A stretch of 64,000 nucleotides of DNA from JAWKRB01 sp041389885 (GTDB taxonomy: Bacteria > Myxococcota_A > Polyangia > Polyangiales > Ga0077539), in the NCBI GenBank assembly GCA_041389885.1, contig JAWKRB010000034.1, positions 20,653 to 84,652 on the forward strand. Reading direction: 5' to 3'. Positions 1-8,482 of the stretch are shown piece after piece; the first letter of the stretch is position 1; every line of letters begins with the position of its first letter. A program made the position numbers and the translations under genes. A model generated the notes under the pieces. The model ran no database searches and was not told where the DNA came from. It saw only the letters and a list, made by a program, of their open reading frames with translations.

Positions 1-211
1 CGGTGTGAAAGCGCGCGCGTGTGAGGATGAACACGAGCTCCGCGTGGAGCCGGGCGTAGTCCACCGCGCACCCCGCGTCGCCCCAGCGCCGCGGCTCGAA
101 CTCCAGCGCGACGCGCAGCTGCACCGACTGCGGCCGCGTGCGCTCGGCGCCGTAGACCCCGAGGATCACGTCGTCGACGGTCGCTTCAATTTCGAGGAGG
201 TCGGTGCTCAT
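1..211 (-). CDS. folB: Dihydroneopterin aldolase (FolB-like), N-terminal part only
   Basis: Read leftward from ATG at 211, the frame stays open to the window edge (70 residues seen). It gives the FolB pattern: an N-terminal strand with ILGVYGAER, then a PQSV segment that starts the next strand, then VDYARLHAEL. The family makes 6-hydroxymethyl-dihydropterin from dihydroneopterin in folate synthesis, or does the related epimerase/oxygenase reactions. The catalytic Lys and the C-terminal half lie outside the window. Identification rests on the N-terminal pattern only; a short FolB-domain protein of another role is possible. Confidence 0.65.
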   Translation of the reverse strand, partial: MSTDLLEIEATVDDVILGVYGAERTRPQSVQLRVALEFEPRRWGDAGCAVDYARLHAELVFILTRARFHT

Positions 212-287
212 CGGTCCTGTCTGCGCCGTCGGTCCAGGGACGGGGCGCGCGGCAGCGCGGGATGTGGGGACGCACGATCCAAGCGCC

Positions 288-2420
288 CTACGGGCACACG
301 CGCTCGATGCGAAAGCTCACGCCGCCCTGGTTGTCGCTGCAGGGGTTGTCGGCGAAGGCGCACACGAGGTCGCCGCCCGCGAAGGGCACCCGCTCCGAGC
401 GCCCCGACACCGCGGCGAAGGCCGCGTCGGCGGTGGGGTAGAGCATGCCGCTCGTCGAGAGCGTCGGCGCCGCGAGGTTGTCGCAGGTGAGGTTCCAGAA
501 CCACCCGTTGGTGGGGTAGGTCACGGGGTTCCACACCGTGCCGCCGCTGCGCAGGGGCGTGACCTCGTAGGTGCCCGCGGGGAGCCCGGGGACGGTGACC
601 GGGGTGTTGCCTCCGCCCGGTCCGCGGCAGTTGGTGAGCCAATTGATCGACACGTCGCGGCGCACCGTGCACCGCCCCTGCGCGCCGCAGGCGCCGTCGG
701 CGCAGTCGCGGTCGGCCGCGCAGCTCAGGCACCGCGCGCAGGCCGGGCACCCGCCGCCGCCGCAGTCGACGTCGGTCTCTCCGCCGTTGCGCACGCGGTC
801 GTCGCAGCGCGGCGCCTGGCACGCGCCTCCCGCGCACACGCCGCTCGCGCACGCGCTCCCGCACGCGCCGCAGTTCGCGACGCTGGTGCGCGTGTCGACC
901 TCGCAGCCGTTCATCGCGTCGCCATCACAGTCGGCGAAGCCCGCGTTGCAGGTGAAGCCGCAGCGCCCGCCCGTGCATGAGGGCGTCGCGTTCGCGCGGG
1001 CGGGGCAGGCCATGCCGCACGCGCCGCAGTGGAGCGCGCTGCGCCCGAGGTCGACCTCGCACCCGTTCACGGGGTCGGCGTCGCAGTCGCCGTACCCCTG
1101 CGCGCAGCTCGCGACGCGGCACGCGCCGCCCGCGCAGGCGCTCGCGGCGTTCTCGAGGCGGCACGCGCGGCCGCAGCTCCCGCAGTTGAGCACGCTGGTG
1201 CGCGTGTCGACCTCGCAGCCGTTCATCGGGTCGGCGTCGCAGTCGGCGAAGCCCGCGAGGCAGGCGAGCACGCACGCCCCCGAGGCGCACCCGGCGAGGC
1301 TGTTGGGGCGGCTCGCGCAGGCCGTCCCGCAGCCGCCGCAGTGCGCGACGGAGCTCCGCGTGTCGGTCTCGCAGCCGTTGGTCACGTTGCCGTCGCAGTC
1401 GCCGAAGCCCGCGTTGCAGCTCCCCACGGCGCAGGCGCCCATCACGCAGGCCGCGGTGGCGTTCGCCGGATCACACCGCCGCCCGCAGGCGCCGCAGTGC
1501 GCGACGCTGTCGCGGATGTCGACCTCGCAGCCGTTCGAGGGGTCCCCGTCGCAGTCGGCGAAGCCGGGCGCGCAGGCGTACTCGCAGCGCCCGGCGGCGC
1601 AGCTCGCGCCGCTGTTCGGGCGGCTCGCGCAGGCCATGCCGCAGCCGCCGCAGTGGGAGACGTCGCGCTGGGTGTCGGTCTCGCAGCCGTTGGCGGCCAT
1701 GGCGTCGCAGTCGGCGTAGGGGGCGGTGCACATGCCGACGCTGCAGGTCCCGTTGAGGCAGGCCGCGGCGCCGTTGGCGACGGCGCAGGTCATGCCGCAG
1801 CCGCCGCAGTGCGCAGTGTTCTCCTGGGGGTTCACGCACCCGCCGCCGCAGCACGACTGCCCCGCGGGGCACATCTGCCCCTCGTTGCACCCCGCGACGC
1901 AGAGGTTGCCCACGCAGAGGTTGCCCGCGGGGCAGTGCGCGTCGGTCACGCACTCGACGCACCGTCGCGTGCCCACGTCGCAGCGCAGCGAGGTCGCGCC
2001 GCCGTCGCCCGCGCTCTGCGCGCAGTCTTGATCGCCGCGGCAGCCCGGCGCGCACTGGTCGAGGCCGACGCAGTAGCTCCCCGTCGGGCAGCGGTCGTTC
2101 GCGGTCGTGCAGCGCACGCAGCGCCCCGAGGCCAGGTCGCACACGGGCGCGCTGGGGTCGGGGCAAGCCTCGTCCGACGGGCACCCCTGGGGCGCGTCGG
2201 CCGGGGGCGCGTCGACGACGTCAGGGCCGGGCGCGTCGACGACGTCAGGGCCGGGCGCGTCGACGACGTCGGGGCCGGGCGCGTCGGTCTCGGAGCTCGC
2301 GTCGAGCCCCGCCGAGGCGTCGCCGCCCCCGTCGAAGACGCCGCCGACGACGGACTGGTTCTCCCCGCAGGCCGCGAGGAGCGAGGCGGTGAGGACCAGG
2401 CGAAGCGCGCGTTCGTTCAT
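288..2420 (-). CDS. Large Cys-rich repeat lipoprotein
   Basis: Start chosen at ATG 2420 because it gives a lipoprotein signal (MNERALRLVLTASLLAAC, lipobox LAAC); a longer in-frame start at 2456 would bury the signal. After the lipobox comes an Asp/Ala/Pro linker with a 24-nt tandem repeat (APGPDVVD units), then Cys-rich blocks of the type HCGxCGxxC followed by CNAGFxDCDGDxxNGCEVD, repeated about seven or eight times, and a Cys-poor C-terminal domain of about 120 residues ending in FRIERVCP. Such repeats are common in secreted and surface proteins of Sandaracinus-like myxobacteria; function unknown. Probably outer-membrane anchored and surface exposed. Confidence 0.85.
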   Translation of the reverse strand: MNERALRLVLTASLLAACGENQSVVGGVFDGGGDASAGLDASSETDAPGPDVVDAPGPDVVDAPGPDVVDAPPADAPQGCPSDEACPDPSAPVCDLASGRCVRCTTANDRCPTGSYCVGLDQCAPGCRGDQDCAQSAGDGGATSLRCDVGTRRCVECVTDAHCPAGNLCVGNLCVAGCNEGQMCPAGQSCCGGGCVNPQENTAHCGGCGMTCAVANGAAACLNGTCSVGMCTAPYADCDAMAANGCETDTQRDVSHCGGCGMACASRPNSGASCAAGRCEYACAPGFADCDGDPSNGCEVDIRDSVAHCGACGRRCDPANATAACVMGACAVGSCNAGFGDCDGNVTNGCETDTRSSVAHCGGCGTACASRPNSLAGCASGACVLACLAGFADCDADPMNGCEVDTRTSVLNCGSCGRACRLENAASACAGGACRVASCAQGYGDCDADPVNGCEVDLGRSALHCGACGMACPARANATPSCTGGRCGFTCNAGFADCDGDAMNGCEVDTRTSVANCGACGSACASGVCAGGACQAPRCDDRVRNGGETDVDCGGGGCPACARCLSCAADRDCADGACGAQGRCTVRRDVSINWLTNCRGPGGGNTPVTVPGLPAGTYEVTPLRSGGTVWNPVTYPTNGWFWNLTCDNLAAPTLSTSGMLYPTADAAFAAVSGRSERVPFAGGDLVCAFADNPCSDNQGGVSFRIERVCP
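2208..2281. repeat. 24-nt tandem repeat inside the Cys-rich lipoprotein gene
   Basis: About three copies of a 24-nt unit (gcgtcgacgacgtcagggcc plus four bases) encode APGPDVVD repeats just after the lipobox. There are no unique spacers, so it is a coding repeat in a flexible linker. Copy number could vary between strains. Confidence 0.8.
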
Positions 2421-2468
2421 CGCCTGAGCGTACCGGACCCTCCCGCGCGCCGACAACGCGCCGCGGGC

Positions 2469-4400
2469 TCAGCGCGCCCCGCCGCCCGGGCGCACGACGA
2501 AGGGCCCCACCTCGACCGGCCCCTCCCCCTCGCGCGACAGGATCTCTTGCAGCCCAAGGAGTTCGCGCGCGTCGGGGCTTCGCGCCAGGGCGTGGGTGAG
2601 GCTCGTGCGGGCCTCGGCGCGGGCGCCGCGGGCGGCGAAGAAGAGCGTGTCGTTGTACCTCCGCCAGAGGATCATCTCCGCGACCTTCACCTCGCTGCCG
2701 CTGCCCGGCTCGTCGGCGATGGCGCGCTCGAGGCGGTCGAGGGCGGCGAAGTGCGTGGGGGCCGTCGCGCGCACCGCGGCGAGGGTCGTGGGCTCGGGGC
2801 GCACCTCGGCGCTGAGCCCCCTCGGGATCTGAAACGTGACCACCGCCGCCCCGGCCATCGGGTGCACCTCGGCGCGCACCGAGCGGAGCGTGGCGAGGCC
2901 CGCGAGCTCGGCCACCTGGGGCGCGCCGTGGGCGAGAAAGTCGCGCACGAGGGGGAGCAGCTCGGGGTCTCGCGCGAGCAGCGCGTTCGTCGCGCCGGGG
3001 TACGAGAGAAAGGGCGCGGGCACGAGGGTGACGTCGGGGCGCTCGCCCTCGACGAGCATCGCGTAGCGCGCGCGAAAGATCACGTCGGGGGCGTAGAGCA
3101 CCAGCACCGCGCGGGGCGGCAGCGGGTCGAGGAGCGCCGAGGCCGCGAGCTCGGCGACGTGCCCCCGGTCGGCGGCGCTCGCGGCGAAGCTCTGGGGGAT
3201 CAGCCACAGCGGCAGCGCCGCGGGCACGCCCACGAGCAGCACCTTGAGCCCGACGCGCGCCGAGGGCGTGGGGCCTTCGGGGTGCGCGGGGGCGTCTTCG
3301 ACCGCGCGCCAGGCGCCGGCGGTGAAGGCCGCGACGAGCACGCCCAGCGCCAGCGCCGACACGCCGAGGTAGCCCGCCGCGTCGGGGTTGCCGCTGATGA
3401 AGCCCAGCACCAGCCTCGCCCCCGACGGGAACACCACCGCGAACATCAGCGCGAGCCCCGCCCTGCGCGCGAGCGCGGCGTCGTCGCGCCGCCGGAGCAC
3501 GAGGTATCCCCCGGCCACCGCGGCGAGGAGCCCGAGGGCGGTGACCGATCCGCCGAGCACGTCGACGAGGTCCGCCGCGCGCACCGACCAGGGCTCGGGG
3601 GCGAAGGAGCCGACGTTCTTCTGAAAGGCCCTGGCGGTGACGGTCCACACCATGTCGCCGACGGTGCGCACGCGAATGAGGCTCGCCGGCGAGCGGCTTC
3701 GCAGCGGCAGCAGCGCGTAGGGGAGCATCGAGAGCGCGCCCAGCGCCGCCCACGCCGCGAGCGCCCGCAGCCGCCCCCGCGCGTCGCCCTCTCGCACGCG
3801 CGCGAGCACCGCCGTGAGCGCGAGGGGCAGGGTCGTGACGGCGATGAAGGTGTGGTTGGTCCCCGCGAGGCCCAGCAGCAGCACGGCGAGGCGCGCGCGG
3901 GTCGCGGCGGGCGCGCGAGACGCCGCCGTCGCGAGGAGCGCCGCGCCCAGGGCGATGGCGAGGGCGTAGACCTCTCCGCGGGTGGTCTGCCGAAACACCG
4001 CGGGGCCCAGCGCCCCGGTGAGCGCCGCGGCGAGGGCCAGGCCCGGGGCGAGGCGCGCGTCGTACAGCCGGGGCTCGTCGCCCTCGGCGGGGCGCAGCGC
4101 GTCGCTCGCGAGCGTGAGCGCCACCTCGAAGACCGCCCGCGACGCGAGGGCCACGAGCGCGCCGCCGAGGAGCGACACGCGCATCGCGAGGGTGCCCACG
4201 GGCACGAGCGACGCGACCGCCGCGAGGGCGACGAAGAGGGGGTGCCCCGGCGGGTGCGTCACGCCCAGGAGCGCCCCCGACGACGAGAGCTCCGGCGCGT
4301 CGTAGAAGCCCATGGAGTCTGACGCGCCGAAGGCCGTCGCGAGGAGCGGCACCGCGAGGGAGAGCGTGCGACAGAGCGCGACGGCGGCGTTCGAGTCCAT
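2469..4400 (-). CDS. DUF2723-type polytopic membrane protein (GT-C-like)
   Basis: 643 residues with about ten hydrophobic segments in the first two thirds and a soluble C-terminal part. The N-terminus has GFYDAPEL followed by THPPGHPLF (residues 48-56), the signature of DUF2723/TMEM260-like proteins, which are related to GT-C glycosyltransferases using lipid-linked sugars. The acidic residues between the first two membrane segments fit a catalytic loop, but donor and acceptor are unknown. The C-terminal part (about 560-643) looks like short helical repeats. It ends 48 nt upstream of the Cys-rich lipoprotein start, so the two may be co-transcribed; a role in surface glycosylation is inference only. 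Confidence 0.8.
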   Translation of the reverse strand: MDSNAAVALCRTLSLAVPLLATAFGASDSMGFYDAPELSSSGALLGVTHPPGHPLFVALAAVASLVPVGTLAMRVSLLGGALVALASRAVFEVALTLASDALRPAEGDEPRLYDARLAPGLALAAALTGALGPAVFRQTTRGEVYALAIALGAALLATAASRAPAATRARLAVLLLGLAGTNHTFIAVTTLPLALTAVLARVREGDARGRLRALAAWAALGALSMLPYALLPLRSRSPASLIRVRTVGDMVWTVTARAFQKNVGSFAPEPWSVRAADLVDVLGGSVTALGLLAAVAGGYLVLRRRDDAALARRAGLALMFAVVFPSGARLVLGFISGNPDAAGYLGVSALALGVLVAAFTAGAWRAVEDAPAHPEGPTPSARVGLKVLLVGVPAALPLWLIPQSFAASAADRGHVAELAASALLDPLPPRAVLVLYAPDVIFRARYAMLVEGERPDVTLVPAPFLSYPGATNALLARDPELLPLVRDFLAHGAPQVAELAGLATLRSVRAEVHPMAGAAVVTFQIPRGLSAEVRPEPTTLAAVRATAPTHFAALDRLERAIADEPGSGSEVKVAEMILWRRYNDTLFFAARGARAEARTSLTHALARSPDARELLGLQEILSREGEGPVEVGPFVVRPGGGAR

Positions 4401-4460
4401 CGTGAGGACGCGCAGGGTACACGCTCCCGGGGCTCGGGCGCAGGCGCGTCGAGACGGTCC

Positions 4461-4490
4461 TTGAGGCTGGGACGCGTGAGGGGATACCCT
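4461..4490 (+). promoter_or_regulatory. Putative sigma-70-type promoter for the 4511 lipoprotein
   Basis: TTGAGG (4461-4466), an 18-nt spacer, then TACCCT (4485-4490), 20 nt upstream of the ATG. It lies in the 110-nt gap between divergent genes. Match by eye only. Confidence 0.35.
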
Positions 4491-4510
4491 CGCCCGCGAA
4501 GAGGAACGCC

Positions 4511-5104
4511 ATGACCCTGCACCGATCGCTGCTGCTCTCTCTGCTGCTCGGATCCGTCGCCTGCGCGAGCACCGACGCGGTCCGCACGACCTTTCGTTAC
4601 TCGGGCAACGACCCGGCGACGATGACCCAGGTCGACATCACCCCCGGCCCCATGCCCGACGGCGAGTCGTTCACCGGCAGCTTTCACTCGCAGCAGATCG
4701 GCGACCTCTTTCTTGAGCAGACCGACGACCACGTGGTGGGCGAGTACGCCTACGACCGCGCGAACTGCCGGGCCACCGGGCACCTCGAAGGCACCGCGCA
4801 GGGCAACCTCTTTCACTTCACCTGGACCGAGAGTCAGGCCGCCTGCGGCCGCCTCGCCCCCCTCCGCGGCCGCGGCTACTTTCTCTTCTGGAAAGACTCC
4901 GCGGGCAACGGCCGGGTCAACGGCGAGTGGGGCACCGGCAACAACGAGAGCGGCGGCGGCCCCTGGTCGGGCTTTCGCGACCGCGTGCGCCGCCAGCCGG
5001 GCGAGGCCCGCCCCGCCGTCGCGGGTCAGACCGGCGAGGGTGTCTTTCGCGACTCGCCGACCACCACGCCCTCGGGGCAGCCCATGACGCCCCCGACCCC
5101 CTGA
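4511..5104 (+). CDS. Putative outer-membrane lipoprotein, unknown function
   Basis: 197 residues. MTLHRSLLLSLLLGSVAC gives a clear lipobox with Cys at 18. The ATG is preceded by an AAGAGGAA ribosome-binding site. The mature part is a compact domain with GEYAYDRANCRATGHLEG and GRGYFLFWKDSAGNGRVNGE, which look like repeated beta-strands of a small barrel, and a low-complexity Thr/Pro C-terminus. I recognise no family. It converges on the glutamate-synthase-like gene with a 3-nt gap. Confidence 0.75.
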   Translation: MTLHRSLLLSLLLGSVACASTDAVRTTFRYSGNDPATMTQVDITPGPMPDGESFTGSFHSQQIGDLFLEQTDDHVVGEYAYDRANCRATGHLEGTAQGNLFHFTWTESQAACGRLAPLRGRGYFLFWKDSAGNGRVNGEWGTGNNESGGGPWSGFRDRVRRQPGEARPAVAGQTGEGVFRDSPTTTPSGQPMTPPTP

Positions 5105-5107
5105 GCC

Positions 5108-6640
5108 CTACGCCTCGGGGATCGCCATGATCGCCTTGAGGGCCGCGCGGTCTTCTTCTCCGGGCGACCCCCACCCCGGCTCGTAGCCGAAGACCTCGCG
5201 CGCCGACTGAAACCGCATCCCGTCGAGGATCTCGAAGCGGTCGAGTCCCACCAGCGCGGGGTGCTCGGCGCCGCAGGCGTGCGCGAGCGCGAGCAGCTCC
5301 TTGCGCAGGGCCATGATGTAGTTCGCGAGGCGCGCGGACTTCAGCGTGGGGTCGAGGCCCCCCACGAGCCACGGGGTCTGCGTCGCGACGCCCGTGGGGC
5401 ACCTGCCCGTGTGGCACTCCTGCGCCTGGATGCACCCGATGGCGAGCATCGCCTCGCGGGCGACGTGGATCATGTCGCAGCCCATGCCCAGGGCGAGCAT
5501 CGCCTGCTCGGGGAAGCCGAGCTTTCCCGAGCCGATGAACACCAGGCGGTCTTGCACGCCGCGCTCGGCGAAGGTCTTGTAGACCGACGCGAAGCCGAGC
5601 TTGAAGGGCAGCGCGACGTGGTCGGCGAAGACCAGGGGCGCCGCGCCGGTGCCGCCCTCGGCGCCGTCGATGGTGATGAAGTCTGGCGAGCGGCCGGTGG
5701 TGTCGATGAGCCGGGCGAGCTCGCGCCAGAAGTCCATCTCGCCGACGGCCGACTTGATCCCCACGGGGAGCCCGGTGGCGTCGGCGATGCGCTCGATGAA
5801 GTCGAGCATCGACGCGGCGTCGTGAAAGGCCGAGTGCGACGACGGCGAGATGCAGTCCTGCCCCATGGGGATGAGCCGGATCCTGGCGATCTCGGGGGTG
5901 ATCTTCGCCGCGGGCAGCACGCCGCCGAGGCCGGGCTTGGCGCCCTGCGACAGCTTGATCTCGATGGCCTTCACGGGCGCCGACGCGACGGTCTCGAGGA
6001 GCCGCTCCATCGAGAACCGCCCGCGGTCGTCGCGGGCGCCGAAGTACCCCGTGCCGATCTGCCACATGAGGTCGCCGCCGTGCCGGTGGTGATCGCTGAT
6101 CCCGCCCTCGCCGGTGTTCTGCATCGCGCCCGCGAGCTTGACCCCGCGGTTGATCGCCTCGACCGCGGCGCGGGAGAGCGAGCCGTAGCTCATCGCCGAG
6201 GTGTTCACGATCGACGCCGGGCGAAACGCCTTCTTGCGCCCCCGCGCGCCGCCCAGCACCTTCGCGCCGGGGCAGGCGTAGTTCGGGTCGTACCCCGGCG
6301 CGCCCTTCACGGGCGAGCAGATCGGAAAGGTCGACTGGCGCATCACCAGGTAGCCCCGGGTGAGCTCCATGTCGTTGTCCGAGCCGAAGCCGAAGTAGGG
6401 GTTCTCCTTCTTCGACGAGGCGTAGACCCAGCGTCGCTCGTCGCGGGAGAACGGCCGCTCCTCGTCGTTGCCCGTGACGATGTACTGCCGAAGCGGGGGC
6501 CCGAAGGTCTCGAAGATGTATCGAAACCTCCCGACGATCGGAAAGTTCGAGACGATCGCGTGCTTTCGCTGCAGCCGGTCGTAGACCGCGAGCAGCGCGA
6601 CCAGACCGAGCACCACGCCGAGTACGGTGAGCGCGTCCAT
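5108..6640 (-). CDS. FMN-binding glutamate synthase family protein
   Basis: About 510 residues from ATG 6640 (MDALTVLGVVLGLVALLAVY, a membrane anchor); an upstream in-frame start is less likely because it precedes the hydrophobic segment. The body matches the GltB central/FMN TIM-barrel domain: NTSAMSYGSLS, GEGGISDHH, IEIKLSQGAKPGLGG, FITIDGAEGGTGAAPLVFAD and a Cys-containing segment near GCIQAQECHTGRCPTGVATQ. This stand-alone family lacks the amidotransferase and NADPH-binding parts of true glutamate synthase, so its in vivo reaction is not settled. No gltD-like partner is adjacent. Confidence 0.88.
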   Translation of the reverse strand: MDALTVLGVVLGLVALLAVYDRLQRKHAIVSNFPIVGRFRYIFETFGPPLRQYIVTGNDEERPFSRDERRWVYASSKKENPYFGFGSDNDMELTRGYLVMRQSTFPICSPVKGAPGYDPNYACPGAKVLGGARGRKKAFRPASIVNTSAMSYGSLSRAAVEAINRGVKLAGAMQNTGEGGISDHHRHGGDLMWQIGTGYFGARDDRGRFSMERLLETVASAPVKAIEIKLSQGAKPGLGGVLPAAKITPEIARIRLIPMGQDCISPSSHSAFHDAASMLDFIERIADATGLPVGIKSAVGEMDFWRELARLIDTTGRSPDFITIDGAEGGTGAAPLVFADHVALPFKLGFASVYKTFAERGVQDRLVFIGSGKLGFPEQAMLALGMGCDMIHVAREAMLAIGCIQAQECHTGRCPTGVATQTPWLVGGLDPTLKSARLANYIMALRKELLALAHACGAEHPALVGLDRFEILDGMRFQSAREVFGYEPGWGSPGEEDRAALKAIMAIPEA

Positions 6641-6754
6641 ACCCAGAGGGACTACCAGAATTGCCTCGCTCCGCGCGCGTCGCTTCGACACGGCGCGACC
6701 GCACCCCACGGGAGGCTGGCGTTCCAGCCCCTCCTACCCCGGTCGGGATCGAGG

Positions 6755-6843
6755 GGCATTAGTTTTGAGATTTCAGTAGGTTGAAACCCTCTCCCGAGCG
6801 GGAGAGAGATGGTCTGAGACGTCAGCGTCGCGTGGGGTGAGGT
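6755..6843. repeat. Intergenic hairpin repeat, partial copy (family E, subtype II)
   Basis: Contains the stem cccctctcccgag/cgggagagag and ends with cgcgtggggtgaggt (6829-6843), the same terminal 15-mer that closes the full copy at 60481-60627. The AT-richer stretch ttttgagatttcag also resembles that copy. No clear left terminus is seen, so it is probably a half element. It lies in the 233-nt gap upstream of nothing coding; the rest of the gap shows no gene. Confidence 0.55.
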
Positions 6844-6873
6844 CGCGCCCCCGACGCGGTCCGCCGCGACGCC

Positions 6874-7380
6874 TCAGGACGCCTTGGCGGCGCCCGAGAA
6901 CACCGCCTCGATCTCGCGCTCGACCTCGGCCTCGGTGACCTCCTTGGAGAGCGCGAGCTCCTTCACCAGGAGCGCGCGCGCCTGGTCCATGAGCCGACGC
7001 TCGCCGTAGGAGAGGTCTTTGTCGTCGGAGTGCTTGATGCGGTAGAGGTCGCGCAGCACCTTGGCGATCTCATAGGGCGACCCGCTGCGGATCATCTCGT
7101 TGTAGGCGCGCTGCCGGCGGTTCCAGGGGCCGTTGCCCACGGCGCGCTCGGGGGTGTGAAAGACCGCCATGACCTTCTCGGCCTCGGCCATGGGCATGAC
7201 CGTTCGCAGCCCCTCCGCCGCGGCGGTCGGGACCATCACCTTCATCCCCGTGTCCATGATCCGAAGGACGTAGAAGGCCTTGGTCGAGCCGGCGATCTCC
7301 CGCCGCTCGATGGCCGTCACCTCGCCCACGCCGTGGGAGGGATGTACGGCCTTGTCGCCGATTTCAAACGTGGATTGCAT
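6874..7380 (-). CDS. cdnL: CdnL/CarD family RNA-polymerase-binding regulator
   Basis: 168 residues from ATG 7380 (MQSTFEIGDKAVHPSHGVGEV), the size of myxobacterial CdnL; a second ATG 21 nt upstream is possible but the family starts at MQ-F-x-G-D/E-K. The N-terminal Tudor-like RNAP-interaction domain carries VHPSHGVGEV and FYVLRI, and the C-terminal helical domain begins near WNRRQRAYNEMIRSGSPYEIA. CdnL binds the RNAP beta subunit and stabilises open complexes at rRNA and other sigma-A promoters. The C-terminus lacks the HMGA-like tail of CarD itself. A good AGGAGC ribosome-binding site precedes the start. Confidence 0.93.
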   Translation of the reverse strand: MQSTFEIGDKAVHPSHGVGEVTAIERREIAGSTKAFYVLRIMDTGMKVMVPTAAAEGLRTVMPMAEAEKVMAVFHTPERAVGNGPWNRRQRAYNEMIRSGSPYEIAKVLRDLYRIKHSDDKDLSYGERRLMDQARALLVKELALSKEVTEAEVEREIEAVFSGAAKAS

Positions 7381-7537
7381 CAAAGCGCTCCTGTCCGACA
7401 TCGCAAGGCCATCACTCCCTCGCGCGGTTCGCCAACGCACCACACCGAGGATCGTCTCAGGCATCCCCAGGCTGCTCGATCCGTCGACGCTCTCAATCGC
7501 ATCGGACCCAACAAGGTACCAGTTGCTATGCAGTGCG

Positions 7538-8482
7538 TCAAAACCCTTGTGCGTCTTGCCCCGAGCTCGCCGGGGCCCTGCCGCGGAGCAGCTCGGACAG
7601 CGCCTCGAAGCCCGCCCAGGGCACCTGGAGCGAGAGGTCGAGCGCCTGGTCGCGGGCGTGGACCTCGACGCGGTGGTCGGCGGCCCAGGTCGTCGCGCCG
7701 ATGGCGCGCAGCAGGGGGCTCTGGGTGGCGAGGCGCACCCGCGCGCGCAGGGCCCCCTCGTCGGCGGACGAGAGCTCGCCGCGCAGGGTGATCCGCAGCG
7801 CCACGCCGTCGTCGACGAGGGACGCGACGACCTCGACCCTGCGCGTGCGCGTCGTGAGCGGACCGAGCGCCTCGGAGGCGTGGCGATCGTCGCGGGTGAT
7901 CTGCCCCCGCACGAGCTCGTCGGGCGTGTCGTCGTCTCCCTCGACGCGGTGGTGCGACCCTGCCAGCGCCCGGTCCACCAGCCGCGCGTCGCCCTCGGAC
8001 CACGCCGCCACGCCGCACGACGCGTCCACCGCCGCCGTGACCTCGGCGCGCCCGAGGCGCCCCTCGACGCGGGTGACGCCCCGACGACCCTCCACGCGCC
8101 GGCGCGGCGGGAGCAGCCGCTCCCAGAGCAGCTCGATGATCCTCGCGGCGTCGAAGGCCCCAAGGCCCACCGCGAGCTCGCCCCCGGGGGTGATCGCGTA
8201 GAGCCCGCGCTCGACCGCGCGCACGTCGTAGCCCACGCGCCCCGCGCGCTCGACCAGCGCGCGCTCGGCGAGGTGGTCGACGCTGTGAATCAGCGACGCG
8301 CCGAGGCGAGGGTGCGAGAAGATCCTTCGGGGACGAACGATCCACCACTGGGTCGTGCGCTCGGGGAGCGCGTCGCGGAGGGAGACGAGGCAGCCGGGCC
8401 GGACGGGCGCGGCTGCGGTCACGGGGGGGCGCGACCTCGGGCAGCCCGCCGTGAGCAGGGCCGCCGCGAGGGCGAGGGTCAG
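7538..8482 (-). CDS. Putative lipoprotein overlapping the recA stop codon
   Basis: About 314 residues. No ATG, GTG or TTG lies ahead of the lipoprotein signal in this frame. A CTG at 8482-8480 overlaps the recA TGA (CTGA) and would give MTLALAAALLTAGC, a perfect lipobox, so a CTG start with translational coupling is proposed; the fallback is GTG 8422, which loses the signal. The mature part contains TQWWIVRPRRIFSHPRLGAS and repeated strands reminiscent of family-specific beta domains; I recognise no family. It is the last gene of the cinA-thpR-recA run. Confidence 0.65.
   Translation of the reverse strand: MTLALAAALLTAGCPRSRPPVTAAAPVRPGCLVSLRDALPERTTQWWIVRPRRIFSHPRLGASLIHSVDHLAERALVERAGRVGYDVRAVERGLYAITPGGELAVGLGAFDAARIIELLWERLLPPRRRVEGRRGVTRVEGRLGRAEVTAAVDASCGVAAWSEGDARLVDRALAGSHHRVEGDDDTPDELVRGQITRDDRHASEALGPLTTRTRRVEVVASLVDDGVALRITLRGELSSADEGALRARVRLATQSPLLRAIGATTWAADHRVEVHARDQALDLSLQVPWAGFEALSELLRGRAPASSGQDAQGF

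Noticed and set aside
1029..4322. 1097-codon open frame on the plus strand
   Set aside because: Overlaps two well-supported minus-strand genes and has Arg/Glu/Ala-rich content without motifs.
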